Shown here: positions 1-9,017 of the stretch, one piece after another
Layout of the letters: the number at the start of each line of letters is the position of its first letter
How positions within the stretch are numbered: position 1 is the first letter of the stretch
Origin: Amarolinea aalborgensis
GTDB lineage: Bacteria > Chloroflexota > Anaerolineae > SSC4 > Amarolineaceae
Assembly (NCBI RefSeq): GCF_900491745.1
Contig: NZ_UETR01000009.1
Location: 132,972-196,971, forward strand
Length of the DNA: 64,000 bases
Direction of reading: 5' to 3'
Translations under genes and position numbers: made by a program
The notes under the pieces: model-generated
The model's input: only the letters and a program-made list of their open reading frames with translations
What the model was told of the DNA's origin: nothing
The model's database searches: none

Positions 1-213
1 CCGGGCGCGGGCTATTACTACATCGAAGAAGTGGTGTGGACGACGTTTTTCTACAGCGGCTACGCGCTCCATTCGGCTTACTGGCACGACGCATTCGGCC
101 GTCCCCGCAGCCACGGCTGTGTCAATCTCAGCCTGTATGATGCATGGTGGCTCTACAACTGGAGCGCGGCCGGCGGCGCGCGCAGTCCGGCCGTGGCAGT
201 GACCCCAGCATGA
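1..213 (+). CDS. L,D-transpeptidase (YkuD family), C-terminal part
   Basis: The frame is open from the first base and gives 70 residues, so the 5' part lies outside the window. Residues 37-44 read SHGCVNLS, the catalytic Ser-His-Gly-Cys signature of YkuD-type L,D-transpeptidases (Cys40 nucleophile, His38 partner). An upstream His24 in ALHSAYW matches the conserved histidine of the family. Such enzymes cross-link peptidoglycan stem peptides or attach proteins outside the membrane; the domain architecture of this one cannot be judged from the fragment. It is followed by a strong hairpin terminator. Confidence 0.85.
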   Translation, partial: PGAGYYYIEEVVWTTFFYSGYALHSAYWHDAFGRPRSHGCVNLSLYDAWWLYNWSAAGGARSPAVAVTPA

Positions 214-216
214 ACT

Positions 217-252
217 GAAAATCGCCAACTTTTTTGAAAGTTGGCGATTTTT
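217..252 (+). terminator. Rho-independent terminator
   Basis: A perfect 15-bp stem (218-232 with 237-251, core ATCGCCAACTTT) has a TTTG loop and runs directly into T residues. It lies a few bases after the transpeptidase stop and also faces the end of the minus-strand operon, so it may serve both directions. Confidence 0.85.
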
Positions 253-253
253 G

Positions 254-493
254 TCAAATGGTCAAATCGGGATTGCCGACTGTCGGCGGCGCGCCTGGTT
301 GGCCAGCCGCCCAGGCGGAGCACCAGCGTTCCGGAGGGGCCGGACGATCAAAGTAGAGCGACTGCGGCGCGCGGCAGAACAGGTGCACGCGTGTCACTTG
401 ACCGTCGCCGTTGCTGCGGAAGGTTTCACTAAAACGGCAGTTCTCACAGCTCCGGCCCTGCAGTCGGCGCCAAAACAATTGGAGATCAGGCAT
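254..493 (-). CDS. Small cysteine-containing hypothetical protein
   Basis: This is a 79-residue protein that I do not recognise. It has three cysteines (C16-x2-C19 and C40), so a small metal or redox site is possible but not shown. The ATG overlaps the stop of the upstream FAD-subunit gene as TGATG, which implies translational coupling and supports the ORF being real. No convincing Shine-Dalgarno is seen, consistent with reinitiation. It is the last gene of the minus-strand operon and ends just before the terminator at 217-252. The codon bias and Arg/Pro-rich tail are less typical than in its neighbours, so a spurious ORF is not excluded. Confidence 0.5.
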   Translation of the reverse strand: MPDLQLFWRRLQGRSCENCRFSETFRSNGDGQVTRVHLFCRAPQSLYFDRPAPPERWCSAWAAGQPGAPPTVGNPDLTI

Positions 494-1317
494 CAGGGCA
501 CCGGTTGGACCGACGCCAGCGCCTCTGACAAGGCCCGACGGGCCAGGACGCCGGCCATGCGTCGGCGGTAATCGGCGCTGCCACGAAAATCTGCCACAAG
601 CGTCTGGCCGGCGAGCAGATCCACCAGCGCGGCTGGCAGGCGATCCGGATCCTGCGTGAACTCATCCAGCCCGCTCAGCACCAGCGGCTGCGCAGTGACG
701 CCGCCCAGCACCACGGTGGCAACGGCCTGGTCAGGCTCGACAACGGCCACGGCCGCGACAATGGCTTCGTCGCGCGGGGTGCGCGCCACGGTCGCCAGGC
801 CATGCCGGGCCTGCGCCAGATGCTTGGGCAACACGACTTCCAGCAGGAGATGCCCGTTGAGATAACCAGCCGGCGCATCGGCCAACATGCGCAGCGCCGC
901 TTGCTGCGGCGGCCCATCCACGGCGACGACGATCGCCTGCGCGTCCACAGCCAAGAGCGACAAGAAGAGCGCGGAGGTTCCAGACGCAACGGCCACCAGC
1001 CCGCCGATCGTCGCGACATTGCGCAGATTGATGGCGCCTTCGGCCCGCGCCGCGCGCGCGAGCAATCCGCCCGCCCATGCGCCGGCCGCCGACGCAGGCG
1101 TGAGCGCAGCCAGGGTTAGCCGCGCGCCCAGGTGCAGCCCATCCGCCTGCCAATCGGCGAAGTCGAGCGGCAATTCGCCTAGATCTACGACCGTGTCGCT
1201 GCTTAGGAACGGCACCAGCGCCGAGCCGCCAGCAAGCAGGGCCACGGGCGGTCTACGCAAGAGCAAACGGCGCACGGTGGCTAGATCAACGGGGCGATGG
1301 TATTCGGCAAGACGCAT
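493..1317 (-). CDS. FAD-binding subunit, molybdopterin dehydrogenase (CoxM/XdhB type)
   Basis: The 274-residue product matches the medium, FAD-binding subunit of xanthine dehydrogenase / CO dehydrogenase-type molybdenum hydroxylases. The N-terminal LLAGGSALVPFL resembles the AGGTDL flavin loop, and the central NLRNVATIGG matches the conserved RNxATIGG element; the C-terminal CO_deh_flav_C region follows. These subunits pass electrons from the Fe-S subunit to NAD or quinone via FAD. Normally they sit beside large (Mo) and small (2Fe-2S) subunit genes, but neither is present here; the neighbours are a PEBP-family gene upstream and a small Cys protein downstream. A GAGAGG Shine-Dalgarno precedes the ATG. 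The substrate cannot be assigned. Confidence 0.85.
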   Translation of the reverse strand: MRLAEYHRPVDLATVRRLLLRRPPVALLAGGSALVPFLSSDTVVDLGELPLDFADWQADGLHLGARLTLAALTPASAAGAWAGGLLARAARAEGAINLRNVATIGGLVAVASGTSALFLSLLAVDAQAIVVAVDGPPQQAALRMLADAPAGYLNGHLLLEVVLPKHLAQARHGLATVARTPRDEAIVAAVAVVEPDQAVATVVLGGVTAQPLVLSGLDEFTQDPDRLPAALVDLLAGQTLVADFRGSADYRRRMAGVLARRALSEALASVQPVP

Positions 1318-1344
1318 AGCAGCCTCTCTCTCCTGCAGCTACAT

Positions 1345-1803
1345 TCACTTACGTTCGTACCGGCCCATCATCTGCGCCTGGCCGATCACATGGCCTGCCA
1401 GGCTGCGCTCTAGTTCGGGGCGCGCGGCGCCGGCGCGCAAGGGCAGCGCTGCCACGGCCAGCGCGTATAAGCGAAAGAAATAGCGGTGCGGGCCATGTCC
1501 GCGCGGCGGGCACGGCCCGCCGTAGCCCACACTGCCAAAATCATTGCGCCCGCTCAATCCAGAAGCGCCAGGACGCCATCCTTCGGCTAACTCGCCCAGC
1601 GCGCCAGGTAGATTGAACAAGGTCCAATGTGTCCAGGTTCCACGCGGCGCGTCTGGATCATCCATGATCAAAACGAAGCTCTGAACGCCCGCCGGCGCGC
1701 CGCGCCAGGAGAGCGCCGGCGACACATTGGCGCCATCGCAGGTGAAACGCGCTGGGATCAAACCCTCATCACGAAAGGCTGCTGTTTGCAGGATGAACGC
1801 CAT
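1345..1803 (-). CDS. YbhB/YbcL family PEBP-like protein
   Basis: The 152-residue protein carries the phosphatidylethanolamine-binding-protein signatures: FTCDGANVSPALSW near the N terminus, LIMDDPDAP and THWTLFNLP in the centre, and GPCPPRGHGPHRYFF towards the C terminus. Bacterial YbhB/YbcL proteins are small cytoplasmic or periplasmic ligand-binding proteins of uncertain role; no signal peptide is seen here. A GAGAGGTG Shine-Dalgarno precedes the ATG, and the start lies only 3 nt after the rlmB stop, so it is co-transcribed with rlmB. Confidence 0.9.
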   Translation of the reverse strand: MAFILQTAAFRDEGLIPARFTCDGANVSPALSWRGAPAGVQSFVLIMDDPDAPRGTWTHWTLFNLPGALGELAEGWRPGASGLSGRNDFGSVGYGGPCPPRGHGPHRYFFRLYALAVAALPLRAGAARPELERSLAGHVIGQAQMMGRYERK

Positions 1804-1806
1804 GTT

Positions 1807-2586
1807 TCACCTCTCTTTCTGTCCGGATTGGACTTGCGGATTCGAACGCCGGGCGCTTTGCGCAGCGTACAGCACGATCGAGCCGGCCACGGCGACATTG
1901 AGCGACTCCACATGCCCATGCATCGGCAGGCTGATGAGCCAGTCGCACGTCTCGCGCACCAGGCGGCTCAGCCCTTCGCCTTCGCTGCCCACCACCAAGA
2001 CCAAAGGCCCGGTCAGGTTCGCACGGTCGAAGGGAGTCGCGCGCGGGTCCACTTCCAGCCCGGCCACCCACAACCGCTGCGCCTTCAAATCTTGCAGCGT
2101 ACGCGTCAGGTTGATGACCTGGGCAATGCGCAGATGCTCCACCGCGCCGGCCGAGGCATTGCTGACCGTCGCGGTGATGCCCGCCGCGCGGCGTTCGGGC
2201 AACAAAACCCCGTGCACGCCGGCCGCATCCGCCGTGCGCAGCAGCGTGCCCAGGTTCTGCGGATCCTGCACGTGGTCCAGCGCCAGCAGCAGCGGCGCGT
2301 CATCGCCCGCGGCGGCCAGGATGGCGTCCATTTCGGCGTAAGGGTAGGCCGACACTTCCGCGGCCACGCCTTGATGGTTCGCGCCCGCGGTCACCTGATC
2401 GAGCGCCGGGCGCTCTCCTTCGCCCACGGGACAACGAACGCCTTGTGCCAGGGCCATGATCTCGGCCACAATGCCGGTGCGCTGGCTGCCTTTGGCCAGC
2501 AAGATGCGCTGTACGCGGCGGCGGCGCGCACGCAGCATCTCTCGTACCGCTTGTCGGCCATAGAGCCATTCCGTGCTGTTGGTCAT
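1807..2586 (-). CDS. rlmB: 23S rRNA 2'-O-ribose methyltransferase RlmB (SpoU/TrmH family)
   Basis: The N-terminal EWLYGRQAVREML begins the SpoU substrate-binding domain. The SPOUT catalytic domain shows motif 1 (DPQNLGTLLRTADAAGV), motif 2 (LVVGSEGEGLSRL) and motif 3 (LPMHGHVESLNVAVAGSIVLY), which form the knotted SAM site. RlmB methylates a conserved guanosine of 23S rRNA (G2251 in E. coli). I chose the ATG at 2586; an in-frame GTG at 2595, 4 residues upstream and 3 nt after the cysS stop, is also possible. Location directly behind cysS is common in bacteria (in Firmicutes cysS-mrnC-rlmB), which supports the assignment. Confidence 0.93.
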   Translation of the reverse strand: MTNSTEWLYGRQAVREMLRARRRRVQRILLAKGSQRTGIVAEIMALAQGVRCPVGEGERPALDQVTAGANHQGVAAEVSAYPYAEMDAILAAAGDDAPLLLALDHVQDPQNLGTLLRTADAAGVHGVLLPERRAAGITATVSNASAGAVEHLRIAQVINLTRTLQDLKAQRLWVAGLEVDPRATPFDRANLTGPLVLVVGSEGEGLSRLVRETCDWLISLPMHGHVESLNVAVAGSIVLYAAQSARRSNPQVQSGQKER

Positions 2587-2598
2587 GGCGGCCACGGC

Positions 2599-4071
2599 CT
2601 AGCTGTCGGCCAGGCGCCAGCCGGTGCCTTGCGCCCCATCTTCCAGCACCACGCCCAGGTCTTTCAGCCGGTTGCGAATGGCGTCCGCCTGCGCCCACTT
2701 CTTGTTCTTGCGCGCCTCCTGGCGCAGTTCGATCAGATAGTTGACCAGCCCATCGGTCACGGCCAGCAGCGCGGCGCTGCCGCCGGCGCCAGCATCGTCA
2801 GGCAGCAGTCCGAGCACCGCGCCGGCCAGATCAGCGTACAGACCATCCAGCGCCGCCACCGTGGCCCGATTGGGCAAAGCCGCGGCGTTGAGCAGGGTAT
2901 TGGTCTCACGACTAAAGTCGAACAGCTCGGCGATGGCGCTGGCCGTGTTGAAATCATCATCCATGGCTGCGCGGAAGCGTTGACGGGTGGCGTCCAGCAG
3001 CGCGGCAACCTCGGTCGGAATGTCGCCTTCCGTGCGGGCTGTGCCCAGTTTTTGTTTGACCAGGCGCACGGCGCTGACCAGCCGGCTGTAGCCTCTCTGC
3101 GCCCCTTCCAGCGCGCCGGGGCTGAAGTCGGTGCTGGAGCGGTAATGCGTGCTGAGCACGAAGAAGCGCAGCGCCAATGGCTCTACCATCTTGAACGCAT
3201 CCTGAATGGTGGTGAAGTTGCCCAGCGACTTGCCCATTTTGACGCCGTTCACCGTCACCATGTTGTTGTGCATCCAGTAATGCGCGAAGGGCGTGTTGTC
3301 GCTGGCGCCTTCGGCCTGGGCAATTTCGGCTTCATGATGAGGAAACTTGTTTTCCAGGCCGCCGCCGTGGATGTCAAACGGCTGTCCCAGATACTTGATG
3401 GACATGGCCGAGCACTCGATGTGCCAGCCAGGGTAGCCTGCGCCCCAGGGCGAAGGCCACTGCAGGATGTGCGCTGGTTCGGCGCGCTTCCACAGCGCAA
3501 AATCGGCCGGGTTGCGCTTCTCCGGGTTGACGGCCACGCGCGCGCCTTCTTCCTGGTCTTCGACGCGGCGACCCGAGAGCTTGCCATAGTCGGGATCGCT
3601 GTCCACGCTGAAATAGACGGAGCCATTGACCACGTACGCATGGCCGGCCGCGATCAACTGCTCGATCTGGGTGATCTGCTCTGGAATGTGCGCGCTGGCG
3701 CGGGGAATAATGTCTGGCCGCGCCACCTGGAGCGCGTCCATGTCCTGGAAGTAGCCGCGCGTGTAGCTTTCGACCAACTCCATCGGGTGCACGCGGTCGA
3801 AGCGCGCCTTGCGGATGATCTTGTCTTCGCCTTCATCCGCGTCGTCGGTCAGATGGCCCACATCGGTGATGTTCTGGACATAACGCACTTTGTAGCCCAG
3901 GAAACGCAAATAGCGCACCACCACGTCGAAGCTGACGTAGCTCTTGGCGTGACCGACGTGCGCGGGGCCATAAACAGTCGGCCCGCAGACGTAGATGCCC
4001 ACATGGTCCCCGTGCAGGGGGACGAATTCTTCTTTTTGACGCGTCAGTGAGTTATAGATTTGCAGAGCCAT
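2599..4071 (-). CDS. cysS: Cysteinyl-tRNA synthetase
   Basis: The 490-residue class I synthetase charges tRNA-Cys with cysteine. The N terminus reads [14 protein letters not shown] and then [14 protein letters not shown], which contains the HIGH-type signature and the zinc-ligand Cys. [10 protein letters not shown] carries the second zinc Cys, followed by [25 protein letters not shown] is the KMSKS-type loop. The C-terminal DALR anticodon domain ([18 protein letters not shown]) ends in [16 protein letters not shown]. The length is normal. It lies 15 nt after the PIN-TRAM gene; no T-box is possible in such a short spacer. Confidence 0.97.
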   Translation of the reverse strand: MALQIYNSLTRQKEEFVPLHGDHVGIYVCGPTVYGPAHVGHAKSYVSFDVVVRYLRFLGYKVRYVQNITDVGHLTDDADEGEDKIIRKARFDRVHPMELVESYTRGYFQDMDALQVARPDIIPRASAHIPEQITQIEQLIAAGHAYVVNGSVYFSVDSDPDYGKLSGRRVEDQEEGARVAVNPEKRNPADFALWKRAEPAHILQWPSPWGAGYPGWHIECSAMSIKYLGQPFDIHGGGLENKFPHHEAEIAQAEGASDNTPFAHYWMHNNMVTVNGVKMGKSLGNFTTIQDAFKMVEPLALRFFVLSTHYRSSTDFSPGALEGAQRGYSRLVSAVRLVKQKLGTARTEGDIPTEVAALLDATRQRFRAAMDDDFNTASAIAELFDFSRETNTLLNAAALPNRATVAALDGLYADLAGAVLGLLPDDAGAGGSAALLAVTDGLVNYLIELRQEARKNKKWAQADAIRNRLKDLGVVLEDGAQGTGWRLADS

Positions 4072-4086
4072 GGCGGTTTGCCTCGA

Positions 4087-5130
4087 TCAATTCGAATGTG
4101 GCTGGGCGAAAAGCATGCGACCAGCATTGGTTTGCAGGACCTTCGTCACGACAACGTCGAGGGTATTGTTCAAGTAACGGTAGCCGTTCTCAACCACAAC
4201 CATCGTCCCATCGTCAAGGTAGCCAACGCCCTGGCTGTTCTCTTTGCCTTCTTGAATGATGCGCACACGCATCGTTTCGCCCGGTAAGACGATGGATTTG
4301 ACGGCATTGGCCAGCGCGTTGATGTTGAGCACGGTCACGCCTTGCAGGCCGGCAACTTGATTCAGGTTGAAATCGTTGGTCACGACCGGGCAACCCATCT
4401 GCTTGCCCAATTGCACCAGTTTGTCATCCACCTGACGCACGCCATCCACATCCAGGTCGCTGATGACCACCGGCACCGCGGACTCGTGCTGCATCTTGTT
4501 GAGCATGTCCAGCCCGCGCCGTCCACGGTTGCGGCGCAATGGGTCAGGAGAATCGGCAATGTGCTGCAGTTCATTGAGAACAAAACGCGGCACGATCATA
4601 GGCCCGCGAATGAACCCGGTCTGACAGATATCGGCAATGCGCCCGTCAATGATGACGCTGGTGTCCAGCAACACCGGAGACTGTTCCGGCGCGGCCGGCG
4701 GCGCGGACCAGCGCGCGCCGAGGAGCGCAAAGATGTCCTTCTGACGCAGGACCATGACGATCGTGCCCAGGTAGCCAAGCACCAGAGCGCCAATGGCGGG
4801 CAGGATTTTGCCGAAAGGAGAAGGCAGAAACGACAGGGGCCAGGCAAGGAGCGCGGCAATGATCAAGCCGACGCCAAGGCCAATCGCGGCGGCCAGGATC
4901 TGCTGGGCCGGGATCTGCCGCACCCCGCGCCGCGCCCAACGCGCGGGCACGGTCGTGAGCCAGGGCGCCAGAATAGCGCCAGCCACAACGCCCAGCAGCG
5001 TCAAAGGCGCAACCCAGCGCAGGGATTCAGCGTTCAGCGATGATGCTCCTGCCGCCTCCATGCCGATTTCCCACCCAAAAATACCAAGAACAATCGCAAC
5101 GATAATACGAAAAAATAAGTCCACTTTCAC
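4087..5130 (-). CDS. PIN/TRAM domain membrane protein (YacL-like)
   Basis: The first roughly 140 residues hold several hydrophobic segments (FFRIIVAIVLG, PLTLLGVVAGAI, LLAWPLSFL, IVMVLRQK region). A PIN domain follows, with VLLDTSVIIDGRIADI, FVLNELQHIAD, RRGLDMLNKM and VVTNDFNLNQVAG giving the acidic nuclease residues. The C terminus is a TRAM domain (GETMRVRIIQEGKENSQGVGYLDDGTMVVVENG). This is the architecture of Bacillus YacL, a putative membrane-tethered RNase. I chose GTG at 5130, with GGGAGG 6 nt upstream; the longer ATG start at 5169 lacks a ribosome site. It is the first gene of the cysS-rlmB operon, where YacL-type genes often sit. Confidence 0.9.
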   Translation of the reverse strand: MKVDLFFRIIVAIVLGIFGWEIGMEAAGASSLNAESLRWVAPLTLLGVVAGAILAPWLTTVPARWARRGVRQIPAQQILAAAIGLGVGLIIAALLAWPLSFLPSPFGKILPAIGALVLGYLGTIVMVLRQKDIFALLGARWSAPPAAPEQSPVLLDTSVIIDGRIADICQTGFIRGPMIVPRFVLNELQHIADSPDPLRRNRGRRGLDMLNKMQHESAVPVVISDLDVDGVRQVDDKLVQLGKQMGCPVVTNDFNLNQVAGLQGVTVLNINALANAVKSIVLPGETMRVRIIQEGKENSQGVGYLDDGTMVVVENGYRYLNNTLDVVVTKVLQTNAGRMLFAQPHSN

Positions 5131-5415
5131 GAATCGCCTCCCAGGGTAAGGGAACAATACAGGGAACACGATGGGATTGGTACAGGAATCAACTGGGACC
5201 AGTCACATCACCCGATGGGTGACGGATAGATGCCAGTGAATTAAGTTTTTGCCAGGCAATCCCCTATTGCTCCACCTCCCCTCGCTGTTACGCGGTCAAT
5301 GCCAGATGTACCAATCGCAATGACAAAAAGAAGAAATAAATGGGGCCAAAATGGCCAATGAACTCACAAGTCAATCATACACCACTTTAGGGTTTTGTGC
5401 AACAACTATCCTGTT

Positions 5416-5479
5416 TTGACGGGTTGCAACATTTGCCTATACTTGATGCTGACCATAGCGCCTCCCGTAAGCAGGGAGG
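5416..5479 (+). promoter_or_regulatory. nadD promoter and leader hairpin
   Basis: TTGACG (5416-5421) and TATACT (5438-5443) are separated by 16 nt, a good housekeeping-sigma promoter. The predicted leader of about 80 nt contains CCTCCC (5461-5466) facing GGGAGG (5474-5479), a small hairpin before the nadD start. The remainder of the 5131-5531 gap, between the divergent PIN-TRAM and nadD genes, is AT-richer and shows no gene. Confidence 0.65.
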
Positions 5480-5531
5480 ATGGAACCTTGGTTGAGAATA
5501 TACCCAGGCAGCACTGCCGGACGGAGCACCT

Positions 5532-6143
5532 ATGCGCGTAGGAATTTTCGGCGGCACCTTTGATCCTCCCCACATTGGTCACCTCATATTGGCTGAAGAA
5601 GCCTGGTTTCAACTCCGCCTTGACGTCGTAACCATCGTGCCCGCGGGCGACCCGCCGCACAAACGGGATCGGCGCCTGTCGCCGGCCGAAAGCCGCGTGC
5701 GCATGGTGGAAGCGGCGATTGCCGGCAATCCCCATCTCCAGCTCTCGCGCGTGGATGTAGATCGCCCCGGCCCGCACTATACGATTGACATGGTGCGTCT
5801 GCTGCGTGACAGCTTGCCCGCGGGCACCGAGCTGTTCTTTCTGATGGGTTCCGATTCGCTGCAGGACCTGCCCAATTGGCATCAGGCGGACCGCCTGGTG
5901 GCCAACTGTCGCCTGGTGGCTTTGAGCCGGCATGATGTGACGCTGAATTGGGAGTACCTGGAAAGCGCCTTGCCCAACCTGCACGAGCGCGTTATTCAAC
6001 TAGACATGCCGGAGTTGGAGATCGCGTCGCACATCCTGCAAGCGCGCGTACGCACCGGCCAGCCGATTCGTTACCAGGTGCCTGAAGCCGTCGAACAGAT
6101 TATCGTGAGCGAAGAACTCTACCGCGAAACACCCTCCCAGTAG
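5532..6143 (+). CDS. nadD: Nicotinate-nucleotide adenylyltransferase
   Basis: The 203-residue protein adenylates NaMN to deamido-NAD, the penultimate step of NAD synthesis. The nucleotidyltransferase core begins [15 protein letters not shown], with the T/HxGH motif; VPAGDPPHK, the [14 protein letters not shown] strand and the C-terminal [21 protein letters not shown] replace the usual ISST-IR segment. GGAG lies 5 nt upstream of the ATG. It is transcribed alone from its own promoter and is followed by a palindromic element. Confidence 0.95.
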   Translation: MRVGIFGGTFDPPHIGHLILAEEAWFQLRLDVVTIVPAGDPPHKRDRRLSPAESRVRMVEAAIAGNPHLQLSRVDVDRPGPHYTIDMVRLLRDSLPAGTELFFLMGSDSLQDLPNWHQADRLVANCRLVALSRHDVTLNWEYLESALPNLHERVIQLDMPELEIASHILQARVRTGQPIRYQVPEAVEQIIVSEELYRETPSQ

Positions 6144-6256
6144 GTCATCGCCTCCGGCGTGACGTGCGATTGTCACCTACGATGGCTTCGTCGTGACGTG
6201 GGTCGCCATACCGGAGATGTGACCGACGCTCAGATCGGCGCGTAGGGCGGTCGTTG

Positions 6257-6288
6257 CCTCCGGCGTGACGTGTTAGTCACGCCGGAGG
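6257..6288. terminator. Palindromic element after nadD
   Basis: CCTCCGGCGTGAC (6257-6269) faces its exact complement at 6276-6288 across a 6-nt loop. Part of the arm (CCTCCGGCGTGACGTG) also occurs near 6151, so the 6150-6300 gap holds a decayed duplicate of the same element. It lies between convergent nadD and the protease gene and could terminate both transcripts, although there is no T run. Confidence 0.55.
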
Positions 6289-6310
6289 TGTGATCCGCGC
6301 GGAGCCTCCT

Positions 6311-8818
6311 CTACCGCTGCACAAACGGCAGGTAGATCGGCTGTACGATGGTGAACGGTTCCCCTGTGTCCCATGCGGAATCCTCATAACCGGGCGCCTG
6401 ACCTTTCAAACGCACGCAGTAATCCGCGCCGGGCGCGTTCGGCGCTTGCCAGGCGAAGGCCGTAGCGCCCGGGGCTGACGTGCCCAGGGCTGTCCACGGC
6501 GTGCTGCTCACCACGCGCACATCATCCACGTACCAACCAACCCGCGCAATGCTGCTGTCGCTCGCATTGAAGAAACGAATCAGCACGCGCTGTCCGGCGA
6601 AGCTGCTCAAATCCACGCGCGTCTCGATGTAGCCGCCGCTGTCGCCTGAGAACGCGCGGCGGCCAGCGATGGGGCTGCCGTAACTGCTCGAGATCGTCTC
6701 GTTGTAGCCGCGCTGTATGATCTGCGCGCCCAGGTCAATCCAGGTGAACCCACCGTTCGTACTCAACTCGATCACGCCGCCATCGTAGCGGGTCTCCAGG
6801 TTGTATGCATGCCAGAAAACGAGCATGCCTTGCACGGGTATAGTCAACGGCTGGCTTGTCTGCAGAATCTGGCTGCTCACGACCGTGCTGCTGGCTGCGA
6901 ACCAGGCATGGGTGGGGCTGTGCGCGCTGGCTGTCTGCAACTGCCAGGCAGGCGCGCCCACCTGGCTCGTAATCCACCGCGAAGCGCCCAGTTCCATGTC
7001 ATCGGCGAAGGCGGCGGCCGGTGTGCAGTCGTTGGTCAACTCCAGGCTGTAGGTGGCGCTGATGGGCGCGCCGTTCGTGACCCAGGCGATGGAGGCCGCG
7101 CTGCCGCCCAGCAACGTCTCGCCGCCGGCCGGGAAAGTCAGCGTGGGCGTCGCCATTGGCAGCACGGGGACAAGGCCGCGCGCCACGGCGCAGCCGTAGA
7201 TCATCGAGGCATGAGCGCCCTGGTACAACGTACTGTCAGCCAGGATCAGGGCATCCACCCCCTGCTCAAACGCCTGGTTGCTGCTGGTCGGCGTGACATA
7301 GAACTGGGCTTGCAGGATCAGGCGGTCGGCGTCCTCTCGTCCCATGTCGCTGCGGATGCACCACAGCGCGGCCGACCAATAACGCCCATCGTCGTGTTCC
7401 TCCGATGGCGCGCCGCTGTAGCGGCCAATATCCACGCCAGTGCCTGCATCTTTGCCATCCACGCGGCGCAGGCAGTGTGCGCCGTTGACCAGCGGCGCGT
7501 AAATGACGGCATCCCAATCGGCGACGCACGGCGCCTGATTGGCCTGATAGCTGACATCGCCGCGATCCGCATAGAATGAAGCCGCCAGGTAATCGCCAAA
7601 GCCTTCGCCCATGGCGCGCTGTTCGGTGTTGCGGCCCGGCCCCCACCCTGGCACCTGGTTCTGCTGAATCGCGTGTCCATACTCGTGCACGATGACATCC
7701 GCATCCTCGGCGTCGTCCACGCCGCCGTCGCCGAAGTGCAGTCCGTTGTCTGACGTACTGAAGAAGGAATTGTCCTCTGCGTAGTAGTGTGCGTGCACCG
7801 GAATGGAGCGGTTGTTGATGTTGTTGAAGCCGAGGCTTTGAATGTAGCGCTGCACGGAATCGAGCGCGTAGTAGATCGTCGCCTCTTCAAATTTGTCATT
7901 GTCACGCGTGTAATCAAAGACGCGCGACGGTTCATTGGCCTGACAGGGCGGCTTATAGTACCCGCTGATCCCCGATGCGCACAGGTTGACATAGGGCCCA
8001 ATCAGCTTGTTCTGTCCGTCGTTGATTCCCTGCAAGGTGACGTTGCGCCGCGCCGCCTGGAGGGCCGGGCTGTTGGCGTTATTATTGTCGGTCAGGGTGG
8101 GATTGCCGCTTGCTTGCACCGCGTTGGGGTCGTACACGGAGCCGCTGTCAAACGCAATGGCGTTGAACTGATCCAGCACCGCGCCGCTCTGCGCATCCAC
8201 AAACACATGCCAATCGCCCAGCGGCTCCAGGGCTGGCATGAAGACGTGCCAGGCCAGGCGCGCCCCTTCCTTCTGGCCCGGGAAGATCAGCAGTTGCGCG
8301 GCGGCGCCGCCGCGCTCGCCGCGCGCCAGTTTGATCGCAGCGGCCGCGGCGGTGGTAGCTTGCTCGGATGTGACGGTCGGCTGTGTGTTCAGGTCGAGTT
8401 CAGGCAGGTAACTGCTCTGAACTAACTGTATCTCGCCGGCATGGCTGATGTGCACCGCCACTTCCGCCAGCCAAACTGGGAGTCCAGCATAGGTCTGCTG
8501 AAAGCGCACGTGCGTTGCGCCCAGGCTTTCCTTTTGCACCAGCAGCGCCAAATCGCTTAGATCGCTGCGCAGTCCCAACCACGCGGCGTTGGCGGCCAGC
8601 AGCGCCCGCGCGGAGCTGACCGAATCGGCAGCCTGGGGCGCTGAGCCGCAGTTGAGCAAGTAAGTCGGCAAGGTCCCGTTGGCTTTTTCTACGCGGGCGC
8701 AGGTTTGCGCCAGATTCGGCGCCGGCGGCTGCGCAGCGGCTACCAGGGTAAAAAGGCTTGCCAGCAAGAGCAAGGCCCCGGTTCCCGCTATGGTCAGCGG
8801 ATGTTTTATACCACGCAT
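6311..8818 (-). CDS. Secreted M36-like (fungalysin/thermolysin-type) metalloprotease
   Basis: The 835-residue protein opens with a signal peptide (hydrophobic stretch to about residue 28). Residues about 50-190 form an FTP/PepSY-like propeptide (VRFQQTYAGLPVWLAEVAVHI). The catalytic zinc site is H378-E-Y-G-H382, with E405 in GEGFGDYLA as the likely third ligand. A long C-terminal part includes a MAM-like beta domain (ending VGWYVDDVRVV) and a fibronectin-like segment. The last residues, QPIYLPFVQR, fit the C-terminal tail seen in other secreted proteins of this window. AGGAG lies 8 nt before the ATG. It probably degrades extracellular protein. Confidence 0.88.
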   Translation of the reverse strand: MRGIKHPLTIAGTGALLLLASLFTLVAAAQPPAPNLAQTCARVEKANGTLPTYLLNCGSAPQAADSVSSARALLAANAAWLGLRSDLSDLALLVQKESLGATHVRFQQTYAGLPVWLAEVAVHISHAGEIQLVQSSYLPELDLNTQPTVTSEQATTAAAAAIKLARGERGGAAAQLLIFPGQKEGARLAWHVFMPALEPLGDWHVFVDAQSGAVLDQFNAIAFDSGSVYDPNAVQASGNPTLTDNNNANSPALQAARRNVTLQGINDGQNKLIGPYVNLCASGISGYYKPPCQANEPSRVFDYTRDNDKFEEATIYYALDSVQRYIQSLGFNNINNRSIPVHAHYYAEDNSFFSTSDNGLHFGDGGVDDAEDADVIVHEYGHAIQQNQVPGWGPGRNTEQRAMGEGFGDYLAASFYADRGDVSYQANQAPCVADWDAVIYAPLVNGAHCLRRVDGKDAGTGVDIGRYSGAPSEEHDDGRYWSAALWCIRSDMGREDADRLILQAQFYVTPTSSNQAFEQGVDALILADSTLYQGAHASMIYGCAVARGLVPVLPMATPTLTFPAGGETLLGGSAASIAWVTNGAPISATYSLELTNDCTPAAAFADDMELGASRWITSQVGAPAWQLQTASAHSPTHAWFAASSTVVSSQILQTSQPLTIPVQGMLVFWHAYNLETRYDGGVIELSTNGGFTWIDLGAQIIQRGYNETISSSYGSPIAGRRAFSGDSGGYIETRVDLSSFAGQRVLIRFFNASDSSIARVGWYVDDVRVVSSTPWTALGTSAPGATAFAWQAPNAPGADYCVRLKGQAPGYEDSAWDTGEPFTIVQPIYLPFVQR

Positions 8819-8945
8819 GATGGGTCTCCTCGATTGATCGTTGTGCTTGATGTTGCTTGAGGCTTGCTTGACACTATAAACGGCGCGCTTGGCGCCTGCT
8901 GTAACCTATGTGGGATTTGGGGCGCTGACTTCTCACGCACGCCAC

Positions 8946-8974
8946 TTGACAACTTGACCTGGAACGGGTAAGGT
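8946..8974 (+). promoter_or_regulatory. Candidate obg promoter
   Basis: TTGACA (8946-8951) is 17 nt from TAAGGT (8969-8974), a poor -10. TTGAC recurs three times between 8946 and 8978, which may be promoter or binding-site spacing. An alternative is TTGCTT (8853-8858), 16 nt, TATAAA (8875-8880). Confidence 0.35.
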
Positions 8975-9017
8975 TGACCTGTGAATAGCTGCGAAGAACG
9001 AGGCATTGAACGATTCC

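Noticed and set aside
1627..4050. 807-codon open frame on the plus strand
   Set aside because: It is antisense to rlmB and cysS, both with complete family motifs; its composition (Gln/Arg/His/Ala-rich) is typical of a GC-rich shadow frame.
4072..4086. T-box or riboswitch for cysS
   Set aside because: Only 15 nt separate the upstream gene from cysS, too short for a T-box.
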